Origin: Planctomycetota bacterium
GTDB lineage: Bacteria > Planctomycetota > Planctomycetia > Pirellulales > Pirellulaceae
Direction of reading: 5' to 3'
Length of the DNA stretch: 14,285 bases
Assembly (NCBI GenBank): GCA_029259935.1
Contig: JAJDEH010000284.1
Span: 1 to 14,285, forward strand
The notes beneath the pieces are model-generated. The model saw nothing but the letters and a program-made list of their open reading frames with translations, had not been told where the DNA came from and did not search any database. Positions 7,187-13,810 of this stretch are shown one piece after another. The position numbers and the translations under genes were made by a program. The first letter of the stretch is position 1. Every line of letters starts with the position of its first letter.

Positions 7187-9667
7187 ATGTTACGCACATC
7201 CTGTTTTGGCAGTCTCTTTCTTGGCGTGTTGACCACCGGTCTCTTTACGTCCGCGCTGGCGACGGAACCTGCGACAAAGCTGGCCGTCGTTCCCGAAAAG
7301 ATATCATTGCAAGGCAACTTTGACATGGTCCAGTTGGTCGTTCGCCGGCAGACCGGGGCGGAAGCGAGCGAGCGGCATGAGGACCACACGCGCCGTGCCA
7401 CCTATGCGTCGTCAAATCCACAAGTGTTATCGGTCGATTCCGCAGGCCGCTGCCGCGCGGTGGGCAATGGCGAAGCGAGTGTCAAAGTCACTGTGGACGA
7501 CCAAGCTTTAGAGATTCCCGCCAGTGTTACCGGCGTGAGGCCAAGCCCTCAAGTTTCGTTCGACGGCCAGGTCCGACCGGTCTTGAACAAAGCGGGTTGC
7601 GCGGCCGCCGAATGCCATGCCAGCCAGCACGGAAAAGGCGGCTTGAAGCTGTCCGTGTTCGCCTTCGATCCCAACAAGGATTATCAGGCGATCGTCCGCG
7701 ATCGTCAGCAACGCCGGGTCAATTTTCTGCAGCCGAACAAGAGCCTGATTCTGTTAAAGCCGACGATGCAAGTCGGCCATGGCGGTGGCCGTCGCTTTGC
7801 CGCCGATTCACTGGAACACGAAGTCCTCGCCGCTTGGATTCAATCCGGTGCCGGGGGACCCAAAAATGACGCGGCTGAAGTCAAAAAGATCACAATTACG
7901 CCTCCGCGACGCGTCGGCCAAGTTGGCCTGCAACAGCAGCTTCGGGTCGAAGCCGAATATGGCGACGGGACCAAACGGGATGTCACTCGTTGGTCGAAGT
8001 TTGATTCGATGGACGAAGGAGTGGTGAGTGTTACGGGCGATGGACTGACGCAAACCGTTGGCAAGGGCCAAGCGCCGGTCATGGTTCGTTTTGAAGGCCA
8101 AGCCGAGATTGCGATGTTCGTGGTTCCCTATTCAGATCATGCCAAGCTGGCCGGTTGGCGGAATCACAATTTTGTTGACGAATTGGCGGCGGCCAAGTTT
8201 CGCGAACTGGGCTTGGAGCCGTCGACGATCTGTGATGACGCCACCTTCGTGCGCCGCGCGTTTCTGGATGCGATTGGCACTCTGCCCTCTCCCGAAGAAA
8301 CGATTGGCTTCATCGAATCGACCGACCCAAAAAAACGCGAACAGTTGGTTGACCGGCTGCTGGGTTTGACCGGCGATCCGCAACGAGACATTTACAACGA
8401 CCAGTACGCCGCGTTTTGGACGCTGAAATGGTCCGACCTGATTCGCAACAGCACCAACAAGCTCGGCGAGCAAGGAATGTGGTCGTTGCACAATTGGATT
8501 CGAGAATCCTTCCGCACCAATAAGCGGTTCGATCAATTTGTAACCGAACTGGTGACCGCCAAGGGATCGATCTACTCGAACGGGCCGGCGAATTACTTCC
8601 GCATCAATGCCAATAGTTCGACACTCACCGAATCAACCGCGCAACTGTTCATGGGCATTCGGCTGGAATGCGCCAAGTGCCACCATCATCCGTTTGAAAA
8701 ATACAGCCAAGCCGACTACTACGGTTTGGCCGCGTTCTTTGCGCGAGTCGGCTCCAAAAACAGCGAAGAATTTGGGCTGTTCGGACGTGAGACGGTGGTC
8801 GTCGTCCGCAACGGCGGCGAAGTGAGTCATCCGCGAACGGGCAAGCGTCTGCCGCCGACGCCGCTCGATGCCGAGCCGATCGACGACCCGCTCGATCGCC
8901 GGCTGCCGCTGGCGAAATGGTTGACCAGCGCCCAAAACGAACTGTTCGCCCGCTCGGTCGTGAATCGATACGTCGGCTACTTGCTAGGCCGGGGCCTGGT
9001 CGAGCCGGTGGATGACATGCGGTCGACGAATCCTCCCAGCAACGTCGCCTTGATGGAAGCCCTTTCCAAGCAGTTCGCCGACGGCGGATTCAATATCAAG
9101 CAGATGATGCGCACGATTATGATTTCTCGCCTGTACCAGCTTTCGTCGCAACCTACTTTGTCCAACGTCGCCGACGAGCGATTCTACAGCCATTACAAGG
9201 TCAAGCGATTGGCGGCCGAGCCGTTGCTGGACGCGGTGGACAACGCGACCGGCGCACAAACCAAGTTCAAGAATTTGCCGTTGGGAACGCGAGCCATCGA
9301 GTTGCCGGATGCCGAGTATCCAAACTATTTCCTCAATACGTTCGCCAAGCCGAGGCGGGTAAGTGTCTGCGAGTGTGAGCGGGCACCGGACGAAAACTTG
9401 GCTCAAGCATTACACACGCTCAACGGTGATATTTTGGCCAAGAAAATCGCCGACGCCAAAGGACGCGTCGCGGGACTGATGGCGACCGCCGAGTCGCACG
9501 AGGAAATTGTCCGCCAGTTGTATGTGGTCACGCTGTCACGCCAGCCAACCGAGGCCGAGTTGCAAGCCAGCGTCGAACTGCTGGACGAGAGCATGGAGCC
9601 CAAAGAGTATTACGAAGACTTGCTGTGGGCCTTATTGAATTCAAAGCACTTTCTGTATGTGCATTAG
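7187..9667 (+). CDS. Secreted DUF1549/DUF1553 protein with Big_2-like and cytochrome-type domains
   Basis: The 826-residue protein has a signal peptide (residues 1-26, ending S-A-L-A-T). A Big_2-like immunoglobulin domain covers about 30-115 (A-T-Y-A-S-S-N-P-Q-V-L-S-V-D). A planctomycete cytochrome-like segment follows with C138-x4-C143-H144 and G-K-G-G-L-K-L-S. A second Big-like domain is near 235-315. DUF1549 starts with D-D-A-T-F-V-R-R-A-F-L-D (350-361) and contains C495-A-K-C498-H-H-H-P. DUF1553 covers about 572-826 (L-P-L-A-K-W-L, F-A-R-S-V-V-N-R, G-R-G-L-V-E-P-V-D-D). The Cys-His motifs suggest c-type heme attachment, so a periplasmic redox role is possible; the family has no established function. 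Such genes are usually paired with a DUF1501 gene, which is absent here. No Shine-Dalgarno is seen. The stop lies 2 bases from that of the opposing cytidylyltransferase. Confidence 0.92.
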   Translation: MLRTSCFGSLFLGVLTTGLFTSALATEPATKLAVVPEKISLQGNFDMVQLVVRRQTGAEASERHEDHTRRATYASSNPQVLSVDSAGRCRAVGNGEASVKVTVDDQALEIPASVTGVRPSPQVSFDGQVRPVLNKAGCAAAECHASQHGKGGLKLSVFAFDPNKDYQAIVRDRQQRRVNFLQPNKSLILLKPTMQVGHGGGRRFAADSLEHEVLAAWIQSGAGGPKNDAAEVKKITITPPRRVGQVGLQQQLRVEAEYGDGTKRDVTRWSKFDSMDEGVVSVTGDGLTQTVGKGQAPVMVRFEGQAEIAMFVVPYSDHAKLAGWRNHNFVDELAAAKFRELGLEPSTICDDATFVRRAFLDAIGTLPSPEETIGFIESTDPKKREQLVDRLLGLTGDPQRDIYNDQYAAFWTLKWSDLIRNSTNKLGEQGMWSLHNWIRESFRTNKRFDQFVTELVTAKGSIYSNGPANYFRINANSSTLTESTAQLFMGIRLECAKCHHHPFEKYSQADYYGLAAFFARVGSKNSEEFGLFGRETVVVVRNGGEVSHPRTGKRLPPTPLDAEPIDDPLDRRLPLAKWLTSAQNELFARSVVNRYVGYLLGRGLVEPVDDMRSTNPPSNVALMEALSKQFADGGFNIKQMMRTIMISRLYQLSSQPTLSNVADERFYSHYKVKRLAAEPLLDAVDNATGAQTKFKNLPLGTRAIELPDAEYPNYFLNTFAKPRRVSVCECERAPDENLAQALHTLNGDILAKKIADAKGRVAGLMATAESHEEIVRQLYVVTLSRQPTEAELQASVELLDESMEPKEYYEDLLWALLNSKHFLYVH

Positions 9668-9669
9668 CC

Positions 9670-10674
9670 TCATCCGCCGGTGATAATTCTCACCGGCTCG
9701 TCGCCCCCGATGCCACTCTCCTTGAAGTAATTCATGTAGTGAAACATCACCGGGGCCACTAGCAGCAGGCTATCGAATCGATCGAGCAGTCCACCATGGC
9801 CAGGGATCGTCGACGCCATGTCCTTGATGCCTAGGTCTCGTTTGATGGACGAGATCACAAGATCGCCAACTTGGCCCAACACGCTGATGATCACTCCCAT
9901 GGCCAGCAGATGTTCCCAGCGGTCGAGCGATGTGCCGCGAAACACGTAATGCCCGATCAAGGATGCAAGTGCCGTAGTAATCACGACGGCGCCAATCGCG
10001 CCGCCCCACGTCTTATTGGGACTGGTGTTCGGAATCAACTTGCGCTTGCCGAAAGACTTGCCCGTGATGTAGGCAAACACATCGTTCAATTCGACACACA
10101 AAATCAGCCACAACAAGATCGGCCGAAACAGCACGTCGTTGGAAATGAAGGCCAGATGAGCGACGCTCATGCCAACCAACGAAAATCCCACGATCGCCAG
10201 AGCCACTCGGTGAATGTAGCCCCGCGGCTGATCAGGAAGGAGTGCCAGAGTAACGATCAAACAGACCCCCAGCGGCCAGGACGCAGTAAACAGATTCATC
10301 CAATGGTCGAGGACGGCGAAGTAGGCGATCAGGATGGCGAGCACGACGCCAACCGTGACGGTTCGGGATTCCGATATGCCGCTGGCCCGCGCGTATTCGC
10401 GGTAACAAAACAGGCTCAACAGCAAGAAAAAACCACACACCCAAGCCGCGCCCAACAGAATCGGCGCGATCATGACGACGGCCAACACATACCAGGATCG
10501 TGTGCGAGCCAGCAGTTCGTCGTAGGTTTCCGGTGACACCTTTCCCGTGATTTTCAAAAACCGAATCAAGACCGAAGCCACTAGCAGTCCGGCGGCGATC
10601 GCGATCGTAATTCCCACGGTGACGGGATGATCGAAAGCCCGCGTCGCGTCAAACAGCCTGTCCCACACTGTCAA
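9670..10674 (-). CDS. CdsA-like phosphatidate cytidylyltransferase
   Basis: The 334-residue polytopic membrane protein ends in the CdsA signature: S-S-I-K-R, G-I-K-D, P-G-H-G-G-L-L-D-R-F-D-S at about 277-302. Many hydrophobic helices precede it. By family it makes a CDP-activated lipid from CTP and phosphatidate at the membrane. The frame is open far upstream into the preceding gene, but the likely start is the TTG at 10674. It has a GGAAGGGG ribosome site 7 bases upstream and overlaps the TGA of the phosphatidyltransferase gene (TTGA). A GTG at 10668 is the alternative. The tight overlap indicates translational coupling with the CDP-alcohol phosphatidyltransferase. The pairing recalls E. coli YnbB with YnbA, so this may be a specialised paralogue rather than the housekeeping CdsA. 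Confidence 0.88.
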   Translation of the reverse strand: MTVWDRLFDATRAFDHPVTVGITIAIAAGLLVASVLIRFLKITGKVSPETYDELLARTRSWYVLAVVMIAPILLGAAWVCGFFLLLSLFCYREYARASGISESRTVTVGVVLAILIAYFAVLDHWMNLFTASWPLGVCLIVTLALLPDQPRGYIHRVALAIVGFSLVGMSVAHLAFISNDVLFRPILLWLILCVELNDVFAYITGKSFGKRKLIPNTSPNKTWGGAIGAVVITTALASLIGHYVFRGTSLDRWEHLLAMGVIISVLGQVGDLVISSIKRDLGIKDMASTIPGHGGLLDRFDSLLLVAPVMFHYMNYFKESGIGGDEPVRIITGG

Positions 10675-11333
10675 TGGGCTGCCCCTTCCAAGTGCTTGGC
10701 GGCCCGATAGAGCCGTCGCATGGCCGTGATGATACAACCGGCGACGACCACGATCAGAATCGCCCTCGCTTCGCCAAAACCCCATCGCCACGATGCGGGA
10801 ATCAGCGCCAGATAAACGGCCAACGCGGTCGCGAGTGCCATGCGCTGCGGCTTCGCCATCGGGCCGCAAAAGTCATTCGGCGCGCCGATCGATTTAGCCA
10901 TTGCTCGCACGTAAGCCACGAAGACGGCCGATAAGGCGACCGCAAAACCCAAGGCGACGTGTCCGCTCGCATACCCCAGTCCAATCATCACGGCCGAATC
11001 GCTTACACGATCGGGAACCTCGTTGTACAGCTCTCCCTTCGGCGATGCCACTTCGCGCTGCACGGCGACCATGCCGTCGAACAAGTTGCACAACAGCCGC
11101 ACTTGGCAAAGCACGCCGCCCAGGATCCAAAGGCCTCGGTAAGCCAATCCGGTCCACTGTGTTGTCAACCCGAAGGCCAGTCCCGCTCCGATGGCCGCCA
11201 GCATCCCAAAGACCGAAATAGCATTGGGCGACACGCCACGATCAGCCAACCAACCGGCGATGACGGCGGCCCAGCGCGTTTCGCGGCTCTTGATAGGACG
11301 GCGATCGACGGGCTGGTAAGCGGGCTCGGTCAT
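10671..11333 (-). CDS. CDP-alcohol phosphatidyltransferase family protein (YnbA/YnjF-like)
   Basis: The 220-residue polytopic membrane protein carries a variant of the CDP-alcohol phosphatidyltransferase motif D-x2-D-G-x2-A-R...G-x3-D-x3-D. Here it reads N83-L-F-D86-G87-M-V-A90-V91, then G100-E-L-Y-N104-E-V-P-D108, with an extra D112. Asn thus replaces two of the four Asp and Val replaces the Arg. I recall a similar pattern in the YnbA/YnjF branch. By family it transfers a phosphatidyl group from a CDP-lipid to an alcohol; the acceptor is unknown. The ATG at 11333 has a GGAAG site 6 bases before it and overlaps the stop of the small transporter gene (ATGA). Its own stop overlaps the TTG of the cytidylyltransferase. 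The frame is open further upstream, but that region is the transporter gene read out of frame. Confidence 0.87.
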   Translation of the reverse strand: MTEPAYQPVDRRPIKSRETRWAAVIAGWLADRGVSPNAISVFGMLAAIGAGLAFGLTTQWTGLAYRGLWILGGVLCQVRLLCNLFDGMVAVQREVASPKGELYNEVPDRVSDSAVMIGLGYASGHVALGFAVALSAVFVAYVRAMAKSIGAPNDFCGPMAKPQRMALATALAVYLALIPASWRWGFGEARAILIVVVAGCIITAMRRLYRAAKHLEGAAH

Positions 11334-11689
11334 CCCTGTCTTCCCATGAAGTACATGCCCGCGATCAACAGCAGCATGCCGAACACATTCGTTGCGGTGA
11401 TCGGTGTGCCGTAAACTCGCCAGGAAAGAAGGGCGGCCCAGATAAACGTCGAGGCATAAATCGGATAGAGAACCGTCAGTGATCCGCCGATTTTGAATGC
11501 CGTCACGAACAAGACCATCACCCCGATGTAACAAATGATTCCGATGACCAATGACGGGTTCAGCAGATAGCTCTGCCACCTCGCGTCGGTCCCTTCCGCT
11601 CCCGTTTTGTAAAGGTACTGGCCAATCGCGCCCAAAAAAGCTGCGATGATAAAACAGAAGATGCTCCAGATCGAGGTGTTGGTGCTCAA
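11330..11689 (-). CDS. Small four-helix EamA/SMR-like membrane transporter
   Basis: The 119-residue protein is almost entirely four hydrophobic helices (about 8-24, 46-63, 66-88 and 98-116) with L-Y-P-I-Y-A-S-T-F-I-W-A-A-L-L in helix 3 and N-V-F-G-M-L-L-L-I-A-G in helix 4. This fits the drug/metabolite transporter superfamily, half-size EamA or SMR type, and is about the size of the lipid-linked aminoarabinose flippase subunits ArnE/ArnF. It is the first gene of the three-gene lipid operon, so moving a lipid or headgroup precursor across the membrane is a reasonable inference. The only suitable start is the TTG at 11689, with GGGAA about 9 bases upstream. A five-codon open frame (11686-11703) ends on the same TTGA. 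An extended -10 box lies 42 bases upstream. Confidence 0.82.
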   Translation of the reverse strand: MSTNTSIWSIFCFIIAAFLGAIGQYLYKTGAEGTDARWQSYLLNPSLVIGIICYIGVMVLFVTAFKIGGSLTVLYPIYASTFIWAALLSWRVYGTPITATNVFGMLLLIAGMYFMGRQG

Positions 11690-11730
11690 GTGCGTGTTCC
11701 CATGGCGTAAGTTTGGTTCGTATTAGTGAG

Positions 11731-11739
11731 ATTGTATCA
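11731..11739 (-). promoter_or_regulatory. Extended -10 promoter candidate for the lipid operon
   Basis: Read on the minus strand the sequence is TGATACAAT: a TGn extension directly before TACAAT, one mismatch from consensus. There is no recognisable -35 (CCCGTC at the 17-base position), as allowed for extended -10 promoters. Transcription would start near 11724, giving a leader of about 35 bases before the TTG start of the transporter gene. Confidence 0.45.
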
Positions 11740-11792
11740 CGAATTCACGCGCGGACGGGCCTTGCCGGTGCCATGACTCTCGACGCTCGGGT

Positions 11793-11951
11793 CGAGCTAA
11801 GTAGTAGGCCGGACCGAGGAGCGAAGCGACGACGTTCCGGCATCCACGATTGCAGGGAACGCCGGGGACTGCCGGAGCAACGCTTCGCTTGATCCGGCCT
11901 GCACAATTGGCTTTTCAACAGGCTGCTAGGCGCTTCCCGCCGAGCTAAGTA
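11793..11951. mobile_element. Possible MITE/REPIN insertion flanked by an 11-bp direct repeat
   Basis: CGAGCTAAGTA occurs at 11793-11803 and again at 11941-11951, bracketing 137 bases that contain the palindromic element at 11804-11902 and a tail with TTTTCAACAGGCTGCTAG (11912-11929). The direct repeat may be a target-site duplication, or the product of recombination between repeat units. No transposase is encoded inside. The second copy ends 13 bases before the glycosyltransferase ATG, so the element occupies that gene's upstream region. Confidence 0.45.
11804..11902. repeat. Two inverted REP-like palindromes (REPIN-like element)
   Basis: The outer arms AGGCCGGA (11806-11813) and TCCGGCCT (11893-11900) are perfectly complementary, and just inside them AGCGAAGCG (11820-11828) pairs with CGCTTCGCT (11881-11889). 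Each half is also a palindrome: GCCGGA 11808-11813 with TCCGGC 11836-11841, and GCCGGA 11871-11876 with TCCGGC 11893-11898. The left half begins GTAG-GCCGGA, which resembles the GTAG foot and stem of enterobacterial REP sequences as I recall them. Two REP units in inverted orientation with a spacer define a REPIN. Confidence 0.65.
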
Positions 11952-11964
11952 CGATCTTCCGTTA

Positions 11965-12954
11965 ATGCGAGTCCTCATCGTCACCCCTGCCCCGTCGGGT
12001 TCCTTGAAAGGGAATCGAATTACCGCCCAACGCTGGGGCGGATTGCTCAGCGGTTTAGGGCATGCCGTGACCATCGCCGAGCAATTTGACGGCCAGTCAT
12101 GCGATGTTCTCGTGGCGCTTCATGCGAGAAAGAGCGCGCGATCGATTCGCCGTTTTAGGGCAGCGGTCCCCGACACACCGATTGTGTTGGCACTGACGGG
12201 AACCGATCTGTACGGCGATATTCACATCAACAAGAGGGCCAAGGAATCTCTGGAACTCGCGGATCGGCTCGTGCTGCTGCAAGAGCATGGCCGGCGAGAA
12301 CTGCCGAAACACTTGCGAACCAAAGCCCGCGTCATTCATCAATCGGTTTCGTGGATGCGTCCGCCCGCCGTGCCATTGAAGTCGGTCTTCGAGATCTGCG
12401 TCATGGGCCATTTGCGAGCGGTCAAGGACCCATTCCGTGCGGCGATGGCGGCGCGCCGGCTTCCGTCCAGCTCACGGATTCGCATCGTCCAGATTGGTGC
12501 CGCGCTGACGACCGCGATGGAAAAGCGCGCTCGGCGTGAAATGGAAATCAATCACCGCTATCAATGGTTGGGCGAACTCTCGCGACAGGCGGCTTTGAAA
12601 AGGCTAGCGCGTTGCCGCTTGTTGGTGCTGACGTCAAAACTCGAAGGCGGCGCGAATGTGATTTCCGAAGCCATCGTGTTGGGAGTCCCCGTGATCTCAT
12701 CTCGTATCTCGGGTTCGATCGGCCTGTTGGGAAGTGGCTATCCGGGCTACTTTCCGGTTGGTGATACGCGGGTGTTGACGAAGATGCTGTCACGGGCCGA
12801 ACAAGAACCGAAGGTTCTTAGACAACTCACTTCGCGATGCCAAGAGTTGAAACCGCTATTCGATCCGCGGGCCGAGCAAGCCTGTTGGCAGCAATTGCTG
12901 GATGAGTTCGCCATTGTCGTTGTTCGCTCCGCGAACAAAACGAACCCGCCATGA
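11965..12954 (+). CDS. GT4 glycosyltransferase, TIGR04348 / SenB (selenosugar synthase)-like
   Basis: The 329-residue protein is a GT-B fold, GT4-type glycosyltransferase. It has an N-terminal V-T-P-A-P-S-G-S-L-K-G-N-R-I-T-A loop (6-21), L-T-G-T-D-L-Y (78-84), G-H-L-R-A-V-K-D-P-F-R (148-158), the E227-x7-E235 motif (E-G-G-A-N-V-I-S-E), and P-G-Y-F-P-V-G-D (260-267). From memory this set matches the TIGR04348 family, which includes SenB, the enzyme that joins selenophosphate to a UDP-sugar in selenoneine biosynthesis. Neither SenA-like nor SelD/SenC-like genes are in the window, so function in selenium metabolism is an inference. No ribosome site precedes the ATG. Residues 318-329 (V-V-V-R-S-A-N-K-T-N-P-P) are encoded by a dispersed repeat and are probably an acquired tail. 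The gene converges with the SGNH hydrolase, 18 bases away. Confidence 0.82.
   Translation: MRVLIVTPAPSGSLKGNRITAQRWGGLLSGLGHAVTIAEQFDGQSCDVLVALHARKSARSIRRFRAAVPDTPIVLALTGTDLYGDIHINKRAKESLELADRLVLLQEHGRRELPKHLRTKARVIHQSVSWMRPPAVPLKSVFEICVMGHLRAVKDPFRAAMAARRLPSSSRIRIVQIGAALTTAMEKRARREMEINHRYQWLGELSRQAALKRLARCRLLVLTSKLEGGANVISEAIVLGVPVISSRISGSIGLLGSGYPGYFPVGDTRVLTKMLSRAEQEPKVLRQLTSRCQELKPLFDPRAEQACWQQLLDEFAIVVVRSANKTNPP
12916..12950. repeat. Short hairpin repeat, copy 2, inside the 3' end of the glycosyltransferase gene
   Basis: This is the second copy of the element at 2606-2640, identical over 29 bases, with the same TTGTTCGC/GCGAACAA hairpin (12920-12938). It is read in frame and supplies the last dozen residues of the glycosyltransferase; the TGA stop (12952-12954) lies just beyond it. 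It may also form a 3' hairpin between the two convergent genes. Confidence 0.75.
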
Positions 12955-12972
12955 TCGCAGAGTGATCAGCGA

Positions 12973-13647
12973 CTATGGCTTCAAAGCAGGACGCACCAAC
13001 GACACCCACAACTTGTACCCGGCCGGCGAAAGATGAAGCCCGTCGCTGGCGAACAGTTCCTTACGCGGCATGCCGTCGTCGCCCAGCATCGGCTTGTCGA
13101 TATCGACATACGCCTGCCGCTGGTCTTGTTCGATGAGTGCTTCGATACGCCGATTGGCGTCGCGCATTTTCTCGACCAGGTTCCAACGCTTCAAGCTTGG
13201 CTTGATGGCAATGAAGACAATTCTTGTTTTTGGCAGTTCTTGATGAATCGTCTTTGCAAAAGCCGCGTAATCCTTGGCGACTTGTTCGGGCGATTTTCCC
13301 TTGGCGATGTCATTGTCGCCGGCGTACAGGACAACAACCCGGGGCCGATAAGGATGAATGATCCGCGGCGCGAAATGCGTCGAATCAGCAATCTGCGAAC
13401 CGCCGAACCCGCGATTAATGTAATTCTGTTTGGGAAAGTATTTGCCAAGGTCCCAATTGCGAATGCTGGAACTGCCGATGAACAGCACGCCGCCCTTTTC
13501 CGGCGGACTCTTCTTATCCTGCTGTTCAAATTTTTGAATCGCGGACTCCCACCGGCTGGAGGGATTGTCTTGGCCAAATAGGCTGGCGGCTAAACCGAGG
13601 GTGATCGTGAGTGGTAACACAACTTGCCTTAAAACTGAATTTTTCAT
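12973..13647 (-). CDS. Secreted SGNH/GDSL-family hydrolase
   Basis: The 224-residue protein has a signal peptide (residues 1 to about 25, L-P-L-T-I-T-L-G-L-A-A-S-L-F-G) and SGNH hydrolase blocks: block I F-I-G-S-S60-S with Ser60 as the likely nucleophile, block II N-R-G80-F-G-G, block III Y-A-G-D-N112-D, and block V D202-G-L-H205. The Asp of the classical GDS motif is Ser, as in many acetylhydrolase-like members. By family it would hydrolyse esters, for example acetyl groups on glycans, in the periplasm. A good ribosome site (AAGGTAAGG) precedes the ATG at 13647. It is probably monocistronic, and converges with the glycosyltransferase gene. Confidence 0.9.
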   Translation of the reverse strand: MKNSVLRQVVLPLTITLGLAASLFGQDNPSSRWESAIQKFEQQDKKSPPEKGGVLFIGSSSIRNWDLGKYFPKQNYINRGFGGSQIADSTHFAPRIIHPYRPRVVVLYAGDNDIAKGKSPEQVAKDYAAFAKTIHQELPKTRIVFIAIKPSLKRWNLVEKMRDANRRIEALIEQDQRQAYVDIDKPMLGDDGMPRKELFASDGLHLSPAGYKLWVSLVRPALKP

Positions 13648-13721
13648 GCGACCTTACCTTCAATAGATGGATTTCGCGGCAATTGCGGCAGCGGAACGTT
13701 TTGTTTGTGTCGGGGTATTCT

Positions 13722-13749
13722 TAGACATTCTAACCAAAAAATATGTCTA
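13722..13749. repeat. 7-bp inverted repeat upstream of the SGNH hydrolase gene
   Basis: TAGACAT (13722-13728) and ATGTCTA (13743-13749) are perfectly complementary with a 14-base A-rich spacer. The pair lies about 75 bases before the hydrolase start and could be an operator, or part of the repeat cluster next to the transposase gene. The remaining intergenic sequence (13648-13810) shows no gene. Confidence 0.4.
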
Positions 13750-13764
13750 GCCGCGCGCGTGTGC

Positions 13765-13783
13765 CACTGGCGTTTCGCCAGTG
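13765..13783. repeat. Perfect 8-bp hairpin next to the RAYT gene (candidate REP)
   Basis: CACTGGCG-TTT-CGCCAGTG is a perfect stem with a TTT loop, 27 bases downstream of the transposase stop. REP-associated transposases are usually bordered by the palindromes they act on, so this is the best candidate for its cognate REP. I recall similar GCCACTGGC...GCCAGTG palindromes as common in planctomycete genomes. No second copy is in the window. Confidence 0.6.
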
Positions 13784-13810
13784 CCGAACCGGGGTTCAAC
13801 TTTCCTATTG

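Noticed and set aside
9871..10536. A 221-codon plus-strand open frame inside the cytidylyltransferase gene
   Set aside because: Its composition is rich in Q, H and R with no domain pattern, and it lies antisense to transmembrane helices of a recognised enzyme.
10675..10869. Longer N-terminus for the cytidylyltransferase
   Set aside because: It is out-of-frame reading of the phosphatidyltransferase gene; the TTG at 10674 has a good ribosome site and a coupling overlap.
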